Assembly (NCBI RefSeq): GCF_002019795.1 | Contig: NZ_KV917381.1 | Coordinates: 2,450,068 to 2,514,067, forward strand | Direction: 5' to 3' | Origin: Bacillus alkalicellulosilyticus | GTDB taxonomy: Bacteria; Bacillota; Bacilli; Bacillales; Bacillaceae_F | Length of the DNA stretch: 64,000 bases | Shown: positions 9,018 through 18,172 of the stretch, piece after piece | Layout: each line of letters begins with the position of its first letter | Position numbering within the stretch: position 1 is the stretch's first letter | Notes under the pieces: generated by a model | Databases searched by the model: none | What the model saw: the letters and a program-made list of their open reading frames with translations, nothing else | What the model was told of the DNA's origin: nothing | Made by a program: the position numbers and the translations under genes

Positions 9018-9044
9018 ATTATATAATTATCGTATCATATTCAA
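9018..9044 (-). promoter_or_regulatory. Candidate promoter of the PTS operon
   Basis: On the minus strand TTGAAT and a perfect TATAAT are spaced by 15 bp, placing transcription start a few bases before the RAT. The spacing is short, and TTGCAA further upstream gives an alternative -35 element, so the exact boxes are uncertain. Confidence 0.4.
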
Positions 9045-9077
9045 CTAGAATTGCAACTAAAAAGCTCACAATCCTAA

Positions 9078-9100
9078 TGAAAAAACTGTTATAAAACGGT
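9078..9100 (-). terminator. Weak terminator after the PH-like gene
   Basis: The minus strand has ACCGTT, a short loop and AACAGT followed by six T. The stem has one mismatch. It lies directly after the stop codon at 9106. Confidence 0.35.
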
Positions 9101-9105
9101 GTCCA

Positions 9106-10167
9106 TTAACGCAATTGGATGCTCGTAATGTAATCTGCCGTATAGTCTTCATTTAATTTTTCGAAATCTAAGACCAAGCTTTGGTCCGAATTTTCACTCT
9201 TACGAGGGACACGAAAGCTATAATAAGCAGTTGAAATATCATTTGGTGCAAGTTCTAAAGAATAGGAAAATTCGCTCCCATCTTCCGATAAAACATCGAC
9301 AAACGGATAGTAATCGTATACCTCATCTAACGTAAGTGTCACTTGTAATGGATTCTCATAGGCCAAATTTAGGTCTTCATTGGATATATTTTTTACGGTT
9401 GCTATCACAACTAAATATGTAAAAAGCTCATCTTCATTTAGATACCAAGCAAAATCACCATTTGGCGGAGTAAGATTGTCCGTATAAAAGTATTCTTCCA
9501 ATTGAAACAACATGACACCATCAAGTTCCACAGACTCTTCTTCGGATATGCTTTTGTTCACCGTCGTTTGTTTTGGTGAAGGGTCTGGTTGACTTGGTTC
9601 ACTATCATCAATTTCAACCGAAACAGGTGTTTCGTTCCTACCGTCCTCTTCCGTGTCATCTACCAATACTCCGACAATAAAGAAAAATAACAGTAATACA
9701 AAAGCGCTACCACCAATGATTTTCAATGGTTTCACGAGACAACCTTTATTTTGCTTACCTATCGGCTGTACACCAGACATTTCTATAAACATCTGATAAA
9801 AATTATTCGCTCTCTCCTCGGAAAGCCGGTTAATTTCAAATAAAGTTCCATCCTTCATTATTACTTCAATCAACCAACTATCTATACTTTCACCGGTATC
9901 ATATTTATACAGACTTACAAATGAAGAATAAGGATAGTATAAACAAACAAAATCTTTCATATTACTTGGTCTTGAAATATAAATCACTTGAAGATTCGTA
10001 ATGATAAACAAACCTTTTCTGTCTCGAAACGTACCTAAAAATGCAGTGATAAGATTATCCCTGCTCGTTAGAATGTCTACTAAACAATCTAACTCTAACT
10101 CGGATAAGCTTACCGTATTTCTTGAAATGGAATACACTACATCTTTTATTTTTTCGCGCATTAGCAA
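9106..10167 (-). CDS. Membrane protein with PH-like N-domain and DUF4352-like C-domain
   Basis: A 353-residue protein of unknown function. Residues 1-135 look like a cytoplasmic PH-like domain (LITAFLGTFRDRKGLFIITN, VIYISRPS, MKDGTLFEINRL). A single membrane segment follows near 148-170 (GGSAFVLLLFFFIVGVLV). Next is an acidic, Pro/Ser-rich linker (about 172-212), then an exposed all-beta domain (VVIATVKNISNEDLNL, LAPNDISTAYYSFRVP) resembling DUF4352/telokin-like lipoprotein domains. The TTG at 10167 sits 6-9 nt after GGAGGGGG; an ATG two codons later is 12 nt away. It is monocistronic, downstream of ppk and its repeat element. A surface-sensing role would be a guess. Confidence 0.7.
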   Translation of the reverse strand: MLMREKIKDVVYSISRNTVSLSELELDCLVDILTSRDNLITAFLGTFRDRKGLFIITNLQVIYISRPSNMKDFVCLYYPYSSFVSLYKYDTGESIDSWLIEVIMKDGTLFEINRLSEERANNFYQMFIEMSGVQPIGKQNKGCLVKPLKIIGGSAFVLLLFFFIVGVLVDDTEEDGRNETPVSVEIDDSEPSQPDPSPKQTTVNKSISEEESVELDGVMLFQLEEYFYTDNLTPPNGDFAWYLNEDELFTYLVVIATVKNISNEDLNLAYENPLQVTLTLDEVYDYYPFVDVLSEDGSEFSYSLELAPNDISTAYYSFRVPRKSENSDQSLVLDFEKLNEDYTADYITSIQLR

Positions 10168-10340
10168 CTTTTACCCCCTCCTTCATATATCTAATATATT
10201 GTGTTACGTGTTTTGTCAGTAGTAGAATAGGAACTTTATAAAATTCGTGTTTTGCAGGACTCAAACCTTCCTACTAAAGAATGAAAATCAATAATTACAT
10301 CTGCTACTTTTCTACCAAAAATGTTATCTTTACCCACAAA

Positions 10341-10540
10341 AAAGTGCCTCAAGGTAAGGGCACTGAAAAAGTTCGGCTTTTAACTTTTACAGTACCCTCG
10401 AAGCAATGTGCGTAACTGTTGCATATTTTAAAAGCCTGCTACGAGTGGGTTTCTCGTAGCAGGCGGGCAACTGGTGGAGCCATTGCAACCATAATCAAAG
10501 GCCACTGAAAAAGTTGGTTTGTCCTTTTTCAGTGGCCTCC
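10341..10540 (-). repeat. Structured dispersed intergenic repeat, copy A
   Basis: About 200 bp between ppk and the PH-like gene. It holds AGTGCC/GGCACT (10343-10364), a perfect 12-bp stem GCCTGCTACGAG/CTCGTAGCAGGC with a 7-nt loop (10434-10464), and a perfect 14-bp stem GGCCACTGAAAAAG/CTTTTTCAGTGGCC (10500-10537). The core GCAATGTGCGTAACTGTTGC and the final hairpin recur with changes at 14640-14772 (copy B). No coding potential is seen. The remaining 170 bp up to 10167 shows nothing recognisable. Confidence 0.7.
10500..10537 (-). terminator. Hairpin likely terminating ppk
   Basis: Perfect 14-bp stem with a 10-nt loop located 46 bp after the ppk stop codon. Minus-strand transcripts meet it first and it is followed by TTTGATT. 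It is the terminal hairpin of repeat copy A, so the repeat appears to double as a terminator. Confidence 0.6.
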
Positions 10541-10583
10541 CTCAAGGTTTCTTCCCCCCCTTGAAAGCACTTTCACAGTCCTT

Positions 10584-12803
10584 CTATAAATTAGAGTTGT
10601 ATACGCCTCTTAGTTTTACCTTATATGTGTTCCACCATTTTGCTATGATGCTCATGACCGTTTTTTTAGGTTTTGAAATCTTTGTATGAACATAACTGGT
10701 TCGGCTAGCTTCTTGGCAAAGGATACGTTGACTATTGACCTCTTCCTCGCCATCAATCCTTGTTACATAATGGTATTTTCCACTCTCGTTTTGCATTCGA
10801 GCTTTGCAGTTATCTTCTAACATCACATGTAATCCATCCAAAATACGTGTTCGTAAGTTTTCTTGTAATATTGGAAAGAGAATTTCAATACGGTTTTCCA
10901 TATTACGCGTCATCCAATCCGCTGATGATAAAAACACTTTCTTATTTCCATTGTGATTAAAATAAAAGATTCTTGTATGCTCTAAAAACGTTCCGACAAT
11001 GCTTCGAACGGTTATATTATCGCTAATTCCTTCGATACCAGGTCGCAGACAACAAATGCCACGTACAATTAAATCAATTTTCACACCAGCCATTGATGCC
11101 TCATACAGCTTTTTAATGATTTTTTTATCTGAAAGTGAGTTCATCTTTGCTATTATACGACCGTTTCCACATTTTTGGTGATATTGTATCTCTTCATCTA
11201 TTAACTCAAAGAACGTATCTCTTATCCCAAATGGCGATACAGACAGATGAGTATAGGTTGGCTTTTCCATATATCCACTTAAGTAATTAAAAAAATCAAT
11301 CGCATCAAGGCCTATTTCAACATTAGCAGTTAGTAAGCCCATGTCCGTATAAAATCTCGCTGTAGCATCATTATAATTGCCTGTCCCTAAATGGACATAA
11401 CGAACAATTTTTCCTTTCTCCCGTCGAACGACAAGAGTGATTTTACTATGTGTTTTTAAGTGAGTTATTCCATAAATGACATGACAGCCTGCTTTCTCTA
11501 GCTCTCTGGCCCATTGGACATTGTTTTCTTCATCAAATCTTGCCTTTAATTCCACTAGAACTGTTACTTGTTTGCCATTTTCCGCCGCTCTTTTAAGACT
11601 CTTAATCACAGGTGAGTTACCACTAACTCGGTATAACGTTTGTTTAATCGCTAATACATCTGGATCAACTGCTGCTTTTGACATGAATTCAATGACAGGC
11701 TCGAACGATTCGTAGGGATGATGAAGTAAAATATCTTGTTTCGCAATTTTTTCAAAAATGTCTCCTTCTCCACGCAAATCCTGCGGTGGTTGAGGTATAT
11801 AGGATTGAGAGCCAAGATGTTCATGAGTTGTTATGATACTATCACAGAACGAAGATAGAAATGTTACGTCTAATGGCGATTTTACTTGATACACATCGCT
11901 CTCATCCATTTCAAGCTCGTCCAGTAAAAAATTGATGACATCCTGGTCGCTATAATGGTGAGAAACTTCCAGCCTTACAGCCGCTCCCCACTTCCTTTTT
12001 TTCAATTCCTCTACAATTTCTTCTAGTAAATCTTCAGCCTCGTCTTCATGAATCGTTAAATCCGCATTGCGCGTAATTCGAAAGAGAGTAAGAGATTTCA
12101 CCTGATACCCTGTAAATAACTTATGAATGAACGTTGAAATCACTTCTTCTAAGAGAACAAACACCCTCGCGCCTCTAGTAGGCACTTCAACAAAGCGGTC
12201 TAACACAGAAGGGATTTGAACAATCACTAAATGTCCATGTAATGGAAGAACCTTTTTTCTATCCTTAGAGTTTTCTTCTAAAACAATCGCAAAATTTAAC
12301 GATTTATTTAATAACTTTGGAAATGGACGATACGCATCGATAGCCATTGGAGTTAAGACGTGAAATACTTGTTCATTAAAAAATGCCTCAACATAGGAAC
12401 GACCCGTTAAAGATAAATCATTTATTGAAGTCATCTTTATCTGTTCACTTGCTAACAATGGAGAAATGGTTTCTAAAAACAATTGGTCTTGTTGTTCGAC
12501 AAGTCCATGTGTTCTTTCACAAATTGCTCCTAATTGTTCTTTAGGTGTGAGGCCTGCTTTGTTTTCTGGCTTATTAAATCCAGCTTTCACTTGGTCTTTA
12601 AGTCCCGCTACGCGAACCATAAAAAACTCGTCTAAATTCGAACTAAAAATAGATAGGAACTTCAACCTCTCTACTAAGGAATTACGTGAGTCCTCTGCCT
12701 CTTCTAGTACTCTATGATTAAAATCTAACCAGCTTAATTCTCTATTATTGTAAAAGCAAGGATTGTCTAGCTTAGTAGCTTTACTATCTACAACAATTGA
12801 CAC
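10584..12803 (-). CDS. ppk1: Polyphosphate kinase
   Basis: Reversibly polymerises the terminal phosphate of ATP into inorganic polyphosphate. It has 739 residues, near the usual PPK1 length, with the N-terminal helical domain (NRELSWLDFNHRVLEEA, SNLDEFFMVRVAG), a head domain and two phospholipase-D-like catalytic domains. The autophosphorylated histidine is in THLKTHSKITLVVRRE near residue 435, and the second site region shows LSSADWMTRNMENRIEILFP. The GTG at 12803 lies 9 nt after AAGGAGG. A four-repeat PhoP box lies upstream, so phosphate starvation probably induces it. No ppx (exopolyphosphatase) gene is adjacent. Confidence 0.96.
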   Translation of the reverse strand: MSIVVDSKATKLDNPCFYNNRELSWLDFNHRVLEEAEDSRNSLVERLKFLSIFSSNLDEFFMVRVAGLKDQVKAGFNKPENKAGLTPKEQLGAICERTHGLVEQQDQLFLETISPLLASEQIKMTSINDLSLTGRSYVEAFFNEQVFHVLTPMAIDAYRPFPKLLNKSLNFAIVLEENSKDRKKVLPLHGHLVIVQIPSVLDRFVEVPTRGARVFVLLEEVISTFIHKLFTGYQVKSLTLFRITRNADLTIHEDEAEDLLEEIVEELKKRKWGAAVRLEVSHHYSDQDVINFLLDELEMDESDVYQVKSPLDVTFLSSFCDSIITTHEHLGSQSYIPQPPQDLRGEGDIFEKIAKQDILLHHPYESFEPVIEFMSKAAVDPDVLAIKQTLYRVSGNSPVIKSLKRAAENGKQVTVLVELKARFDEENNVQWARELEKAGCHVIYGITHLKTHSKITLVVRREKGKIVRYVHLGTGNYNDATARFYTDMGLLTANVEIGLDAIDFFNYLSGYMEKPTYTHLSVSPFGIRDTFFELIDEEIQYHQKCGNGRIIAKMNSLSDKKIIKKLYEASMAGVKIDLIVRGICCLRPGIEGISDNITVRSIVGTFLEHTRIFYFNHNGNKKVFLSSADWMTRNMENRIEILFPILQENLRTRILDGLHVMLEDNCKARMQNESGKYHYVTRIDGEEEVNSQRILCQEASRTSYVHTKISKPKKTVMSIIAKWWNTYKVKLRGVYNSNL

Positions 12804-12857
12804 TAGCCTACACCTCCTTCAATTATTTGTCACTTTATATTAAAAATACCATAAGAT

Positions 12858-12896
12858 TATGAAAAGACTGTAAATCAAATGTAAATCTTTTGTAAA
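12858..12896 (-). promoter_or_regulatory. PhoP box upstream of ppk
   Basis: On the minus strand TTTACA occurs three times and TTCATA once, with starts exactly 11 bp apart (plus-strand positions 12858, 12869, 12880, 12891). Four TTAACA-like repeats with 5-bp spacers are the binding pattern of the Bacillus phosphate-starvation regulator PhoP. The box lies 55-93 bp before the GTG start, suitable for activation. Confidence 0.85.
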
Positions 12897-13192
12897 TATA
12901 GTGAAGGAAGGTAACACATTCGTATTCAGTGAAATTAAAAAGCGATTACTTCAAGTAAGTAACCGCACAAGATGTAGACTAAAGACGGTTTTACTCAATT
13001 TGGAACCGTCCAAAGAAAATAGCCTTTTGTATATAATCTTGTCTCTATAATCCATAGTTTCCTCTTTATAGGCCTTCGTTTTAGTAATTGTTTATTCAAA
13101 AACACATTTCCCTATAAATGGTTCTTGTTACAATATTCTATAAATAATATGTTAAACCCTGCTATACGAAAAAAATAATTATAAAGCGAATT
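12897..13192. other. Intergenic stretch between ppk promoter and MFS gene
   Basis: No gene is seen. It holds two hairpins: GCGATTACTT pairing imperfectly with AAGTAACCGC near 12943-12966, and GACGGTT/AACCGTC at 12984-13010. Neither has a clear T run. They may be weak terminators. Confidence 0.4.
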
Positions 13193-13213
13193 GGGTGGTG
13201 CCAGGCACCACCC
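13193..13213. repeat. Palindromic repeat GGTGGTGCC family, copy 1
   Basis: Perfect inverted repeat with 10-bp arms (GGGTGGTGCC and its complement) around a single A, 2 bp after the MFS stop codon. The same core occurs at 18173-18201. It may act as a terminator or mRNA 3' end protector, or be a small mobile palindrome; function is unknown. Confidence 0.7.
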
Positions 13214-13215
13214 GA

Positions 13216-14493
13216 TTATTCCCTCCTACCTCTAAGGGACCATATCACGACAGGAATAAGCAGTAACGACAACAACCCACCGGCAAGAGATAGTGTAGCA
13301 AAACTCGAACCGGCCACAACCATCCCTGACATCGCTCCTCCAGATGCACCAGCTAACGCATATAGCACATCAACGGTTCCTTGGGTTTTTGCTCGCGTTT
13401 CTGGTTCTGTTGAATCAATAATCAAGGCAGTTCCACTGATTAATCCAAAGTTCCAGCCTAATCCTAGTAAACATAGCGCTAGAAGTAACACTAAAAATGA
13501 ATCTCCTGGTGCGAGAGCTGCCACTATTCCTGCAAGAAGCAATGTCGCCCCTGACGCTATCGCCATAACCGTTCGTCCCACTTTATCAACAAGGATTCCA
13601 GTCACAAGTGAGGGAAGATACATCGCACCAAGATGGCATCCAATCACAATACCAATTTCATGTAAGCCATGTCCGTGATGCTCCATATGCAAAGGAGTCA
13701 TCGTCATAATTGCAATCATCACCATTTGCGTGAGTATCATAATCGTCGCTCCAACGGCAATCCCTCGTTTAGTTTTAGTTAAATCTATAGATTCTAGCGA
13801 TGTACTAGATGTTTTGTGTTCTATATTGTAAGCTTGAATTCTTTTAGCTAGGATGAAAGGATCCGGGCGAAGAAAAACGTAAAGAATCACACCCGCTAAG
13901 AAAAAAGCAACAGCGGCTAAAAGAAAAGGACCTGCTAGTGCTGGAATGCCAATCGATAGCGCAAACCCTCCTAATATATCGACTGAAAAAGGACCTGCCA
14001 CAGCACCAAACGTTGTCGACACAAGCGCAACACTCACAGCCGTTCCTCTTTGTTTGCTGTTCGCTAAATCCGTACCAGCATACCGAGCCTGTAAATTCGA
14101 AGACATACCTGCCCCATAAATGAATAAAGAAGCTAGCAACAAAAAGATATTGTTAGTAATTGCTGCTAATACAATACCACTTGCTCCTAGGCCTCCGGCA
14201 ATAAATCCAGCCACTAGCCCTGTCCTGCGTCCAAACCGTTGCGACAGTCGCCCTACCAAAAAGGCTGCCCCTGCAGACCCTACGGTAAATAAAGCAATCG
14301 GTAATCCCCCATACGCATCAGTTCCAAACATGTCTCTGGCCAGCAGAGCACCAACCGTAATTCCTGCTGCAAGACCGGCCCCACCAAAAATTTGTGAAAT
14401 ACTCACGATAAGTAACGTACGCTTAAATAACTGTTGTTGTTTTCCCGGAGAATCTATATATCTCTCAAACTCATCATCCACTTTACTACTCAT
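13216..14493 (-). CDS. MFS transporter
   Basis: Integral membrane protein of 425 residues with about twelve hydrophobic segments, and the MFS loop motif GRLSQRFGRRTG between segments 2 and 3. The second half repeats the pattern in GILVDKVGRTVMA. Substrate cannot be read from sequence; the general look is that of drug/metabolite efflux or sugar-phosphate-free uptake carriers. The ATG at 14493 follows GGGAGG by 10 nt, and an alternative ATG at 14499 is only 4 nt from it. It is monocistronic, with a palindromic repeat at the stop codon and repeat copy B upstream. Confidence 0.88.
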   Translation of the reverse strand: MSSKVDDEFERYIDSPGKQQQLFKRTLLIVSISQIFGGAGLAAGITVGALLARDMFGTDAYGGLPIALFTVGSAGAAFLVGRLSQRFGRRTGLVAGFIAGGLGASGIVLAAITNNIFLLLASLFIYGAGMSSNLQARYAGTDLANSKQRGTAVSVALVSTTFGAVAGPFSVDILGGFALSIGIPALAGPFLLAAVAFFLAGVILYVFLRPDPFILAKRIQAYNIEHKTSSTSLESIDLTKTKRGIAVGATIMILTQMVMIAIMTMTPLHMEHHGHGLHEIGIVIGCHLGAMYLPSLVTGILVDKVGRTVMAIASGATLLLAGIVAALAPGDSFLVLLLALCLLGLGWNFGLISGTALIIDSTEPETRAKTQGTVDVLYALAGASGGAMSGMVVAGSSFATLSLAGGLLSLLLIPVVIWSLRGRRE

Positions 14494-14639
14494 TCCCATT
14501 ACACCTCCCATTATTCCATCCGATGAGAAGGCACATCTCACTGATACATTCTCCCAAACTTATATCATAGTTTATTTGTTTTTTATCGATAAGTCCATGA
14601 TACTTTGGAAATAGGTTTGACTCCTAAACAAAAAAGCGT

Positions 14640-14772
14640 CCTCTTAGCAGTGTGCGTAACCGTTGCGTTTTATATCGCCTGTTAAGAGTGTTTTTATCGT
14701 AGAAGGCATGCAGCGAGTGAAGCGATGGCGATATAATTAAAGGCACTGAAAAATTGTACTTTTTCAGTGCCT
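14640..14772 (-). repeat. Structured dispersed intergenic repeat, copy B
   Basis: About 130 bp between the MFS gene and the serine hydrolase gene. It shares GCAGTGTGCGTAACCGTTGC with copy A, plus AAGGCACTGAAAAA and a closing hairpin. That hairpin is a perfect 13-bp stem (AGGCACTGAAAAA/TTTTTCAGTGCCT, 14741-14772). An outer stem TATATCGCC/GGCGATATA joins 14671-14679 to 14728-14736. The closing hairpin lies 95 bp after the serine hydrolase stop codon and may terminate it. Confidence 0.7.
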
Positions 14773-14866
14773 ACCGTGTTGCAGGATTGCTTTTTTACTC
14801 TTTGTTATTATTTGGTTATATCTTTTAATGGAATGGAAATAATTATTTCATGTAAGATTAGAAACA

Positions 14867-15862
14867 TTACTCATTCATTAGCATCGATTTGACTAAATAG
14901 TCCCGTACAAAATCCAAAGGTTTAATGGTATCGGTATTGTCCAATGTGCTTGTAAACACAATAACAGTTTGGAATCTAGGAATAATAATAATAAACTGAC
15001 CATTTACTCCCATCGCAAATATCATTCTGTTGTTTATCGAAAAATCCATGTCATTAGGGTTAACTTTAGCCACCCACCAATGCGAAGCATAATAACCAAT
15101 ATATTCATACGTTAACAGTTGAGGTTCTGTAGAGGATCGCACCCACTCTGAAGATACAATTTGCTTTCCGTTCCACATCCCCTCCTGTAAATAGAGTTGG
15201 CCAATTTTAGCTAAACTAGATGGATGTAAACGGAGGCCATCCGACCCGTAACTGATACCTTTAGCATCTTCAAACCAGAGATAATTGCCGTCAATACCTA
15301 TTGGCTTAAATAAATATTCCTCGGCAAAAGCTGATGTTTTCATCCCTGTTGCTTTTGTTAATACGGCTGAAAGCACATGAGAACATCCTGAATTATAATT
15401 CATGCTTAATCCTGGTTCTTCAATGAGTTCTCTGTCAAACACAAAATCAACTAAATCACGATGGAACATAGGTGGCATGTAGTTCCATTCCCCAAACTCT
15501 GGCCAGTCAAGTCCAACGCTCATTGTCAAGAGCTGTCTAATGGTAATATTCTTCTTTCGAAAGTCCATTTGTTTAGCAACAATATCAGGGAAGAAATGCT
15601 CCATGGTTACATCGATAGACGAGATATAACCTTTATCAAGTGTAATTCCTATTAATATAGATATAATGCTTTTGGTACATGAATTGATTCGTTGTAAATT
15701 AGTTTGAATTTTATTGTTTTTGTAGTATTGATATATAAGTGTGCCTTCTTTTAAAACCAAACAACTCTTAATTTTAGATTTTTCTATAGACCTGTTAAAT
15801 TTCTCCATCAAATCTTTATCCAAATGATACTGTTCTGTTATACCTTGTAGAAACTTATCCAA
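14867..15862 (-). CDS. Beta-lactamase-family serine hydrolase
   Basis: A 331-residue member of the class C beta-lactamase/penicillin-binding fold (PF00144 type). The nucleophile motif SxxK is SCTK at residues 61-64. The second motif is YNS at 156-158 within MNYNSGCSH, and the C-terminal part has a conserved HWWV region near 240. No signal peptide is seen, so it is probably cytoplasmic and more likely an esterase or peptidase relative than an antibiotic-resistance enzyme. The TTG at 15862 lies 8 nt after GGAGG and no ATG alternative fits. It is monocistronic. Confidence 0.85.
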   Translation of the reverse strand: MDKFLQGITEQYHLDKDLMEKFNRSIEKSKIKSCLVLKEGTLIYQYYKNNKIQTNLQRINSCTKSIISILIGITLDKGYISSIDVTMEHFFPDIVAKQMDFRKKNITIRQLLTMSVGLDWPEFGEWNYMPPMFHRDLVDFVFDRELIEEPGLSMNYNSGCSHVLSAVLTKATGMKTSAFAEEYLFKPIGIDGNYLWFEDAKGISYGSDGLRLHPSSLAKIGQLYLQEGMWNGKQIVSSEWVRSSTEPQLLTYEYIGYYASHWWVAKVNPNDMDFSINNRMIFAMGVNGQFIIIIPRFQTVIVFTSTLDNTDTIKPLDFVRDYLVKSMLMNE

Positions 15863-16040
15863 TATAATGCCCTCCTGTTTAGGGATTACGTAGGATGCTG
15901 GGGTAAATATACGTTTTCCCTTAAATGAATTGAACCCCGTTAATATGTCCTAGCTTTTCCATTGATAGCGCCTCCTTTAAATCTATTTAACAATAGTTGT
16001 TATTCTATATATTAACATTTATTTCCTTTGCTTTACACAC

Positions 16041-16085
16041 AAAAAAATGAGGTCAGGACGAAAATGTAAAAAACGACCTGACCTC
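16041..16085 (-). terminator. Terminator after the helicase pseudogene
   Basis: GAGGTCAGG (16049-16057) and CCTGACCTC (16077-16085) form a perfect 9-bp stem, followed on the minus strand by seven T. It lies 28 bp after the stop codon at 16114. Confidence 0.8.
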
Positions 16086-16113
16086 TATAATTATAGAACT
16101 TTAACTTGAACGT

Positions 16114-18025
16114 TTACTTATTCACTGCGATCCTTGCTTCCTCTTCTTGTACCATCGCTTTCACTTTCTGATGAATTCTCTCTATTTCTGTTGAAGAATT
16201 TCTCCACCAGTTTCGACTCCAGATTCTTTCAATCGTCCATCCCCGATTTTCTAGGAAGCGCTGGCGATACACGTCTCGTTCCTTTGCATTTTTTGAACTA
16301 TGGTACATCGCCCCATCACACTCGACTCCAAGAATGTACCGTTGTGGGTCATTCGGGTGAATAATCGCCAGGTCTATTCGATACCCTGACATCCCGACTT
16401 GTGTATCGACTTTATAGCCTAGCTGTGTCAGTTGTTTATGCACTTGTTCTTCAAAAGGAGAATCAAATACTAGCTCTGTTTGCTGAGCTTGGGTATTTGT
16501 GTTTTCTTTCACTTCATTTATAACAGCTTTCATCTGCTCTTGGCTCATTTGCGAAACAGCTCTTACATATTTTAAATATGACCGTAACAGACGTGGCCCA
16601 ATATGAGCTGTACTCGACACATTCAGTTCCTCTGGCTCCACACTTGAGATGACGATGATACCTTCCTTCGCACGTGTGACCGCAACATTTAACCGATTTT
16701 CCCCACCTTGTTGATTTAACATTCCAAAACGATTGTAGATGCGTCCTTCTTCATTCTTGGCATAGCCAATCGAAAACAAGATGAAATCTCGCTCATCCCC
16801 TTGAACATTTTCAATGTTTTTCACAAAAATTCGTTCGTCTAATTCTCTGCTCATCACTTGATTATACAGAGCTTTAAACTCCTCATCCTCTTGGACTTTT
16901 TTATCTATCATATCGAGTATCTTATCTTGTTGCTTGGCATTAAAGGTAATGACCCCAAGTGTTTTATCGGGTTGTTGGATTAGGAACTGTTTGATTTCGT
17001 CCACAACGGTTATGGCTTCGATTTCATTACTTTGATTAACCCAAAGACCATCGACTTTTTTCCATATCATCGCAGGCGGATTTTTCTGTGGATAAACATT
17101 AGGTGCAATTTGTACTTGTCCTTGATAAAAGGCATGATTTGAAAAATTGATAAGATCCTCATATTTGGAACGATAATGCCATTGCAATATCTTTTCTGGG
17201 AATCTTCTCTTCGCAAGGTTTAACAAACTTTGAGAATCATCGATATCATAGTCTCCGTCTTCGTCCTCATCCACCACTGAACTTTGAAACATATTAAATG
17301 GAGGCAGCTGCTTTTCATCACCAGCCACAATCACTTGTTTTGCTCGATAAATTGCAGGAACACTACTTTCTACCGTACACTGAGATGCTTCATCAAAGAT
17401 AACCAAATCAAATAATCCTTCGTCTAGCGGAAAAATGGAAGAAACGGTTTCAGGAGAAGTCAACCAAACTGGAAGAACATCCAACAAGCCATCATGAGAA
17501 AATTCCTCTATTAATTTTCGCAGTGGCCATACTCTTCGTTTTTTTGTCACCTGATGGTTAAGTTCTTTTAATTTTCGTCCTTTCGTTTCTTTCAATTGAA
17601 TTGCCGCTTCAGCTAACTCATGACTCAAGTATTTTTTGGCAACCTGTCTTTTCGTATCAATTCCCTCCGCAAACGCCTCACGAATCCGGTTGAATTCGTT
17701 CGTTGAAATCTTTTGTACTTCGGGATGTTTCTTTTCCACCTGGTCAATCCAATGCACATAAGTAGAATTTCGGACAAGCTCAACCCACGCTTTTGGTAAA
17801 GGCAAGCCTTGATTTAACGACTTCTCTGTAAGTTTGCCAATTACACTTTTTGTTAAAGAAGAGCTTCTGTCTAGATAAGCATCCATTTGCTTAAGGTCAT
17901 CAATGTCTTGATGTATCCGTTACATCAAAACTCCACTTGTTATACAACTTTAACAAACGAATCGAACGATTTCGTTTACTAATATCATTCAACTTGTCAC
18001 GCATATGAATTAATTTGGCCTTCAT
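16114..18025 (-). pseudogene. Decayed SF1 (COG1112-like) helicase with Vsr-like C-terminus
   Basis: Remnant of a large helicase. The original start is an ATG at 18025 with AGAGGG before it; it gives 41 residues (MRDKLNDISKRNRSIRLLKL) typical of the N-terminus of DUF4011/AAA_12 helicases, then stops at 17900. In another frame the reading resumes (LKQMDAYLDRSSS...) and runs 590 residues to 16114. That part has Walker B VIFDEASQC, GDEKQLPPF, the motif WHYRSKYEDLI, the motif NVQGDERDFILFS and NVAVTRAKEG. It ends in a Vsr/DUF559-like nuclease domain (ECDGAMYHSSKNAKERD, RFLENRGW). Walker A and several hundred residues are missing, so an internal deletion joined the two ends out of frame. Intact relatives exceed about 1300 residues. 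ATPase activity is not expected. Confidence 0.85.
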
Positions 18026-18172
18026 GGTTTTCCCTCTTCCTCTATAACAATCCAGACATGTATTTATTATTTATTAGTTTAGTAGGTTTTCACTTTATCT
18101 ATACCTAATATTAGCAAAATTGTTAAGAGAAGAGCAAAAGAATTGTCGAAAAAAAGGTAGGGATTAAAGCGT

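Noticed and set aside
10562-10575. TGAAAGCACTTTCA, one base from a perfect CcpA cre palindrome
   Set aside because: It lies at the 3' end of ppk, 9 bp after the stop codon, not near a promoter, so a regulatory role is unlikely; it may be a terminator stem.
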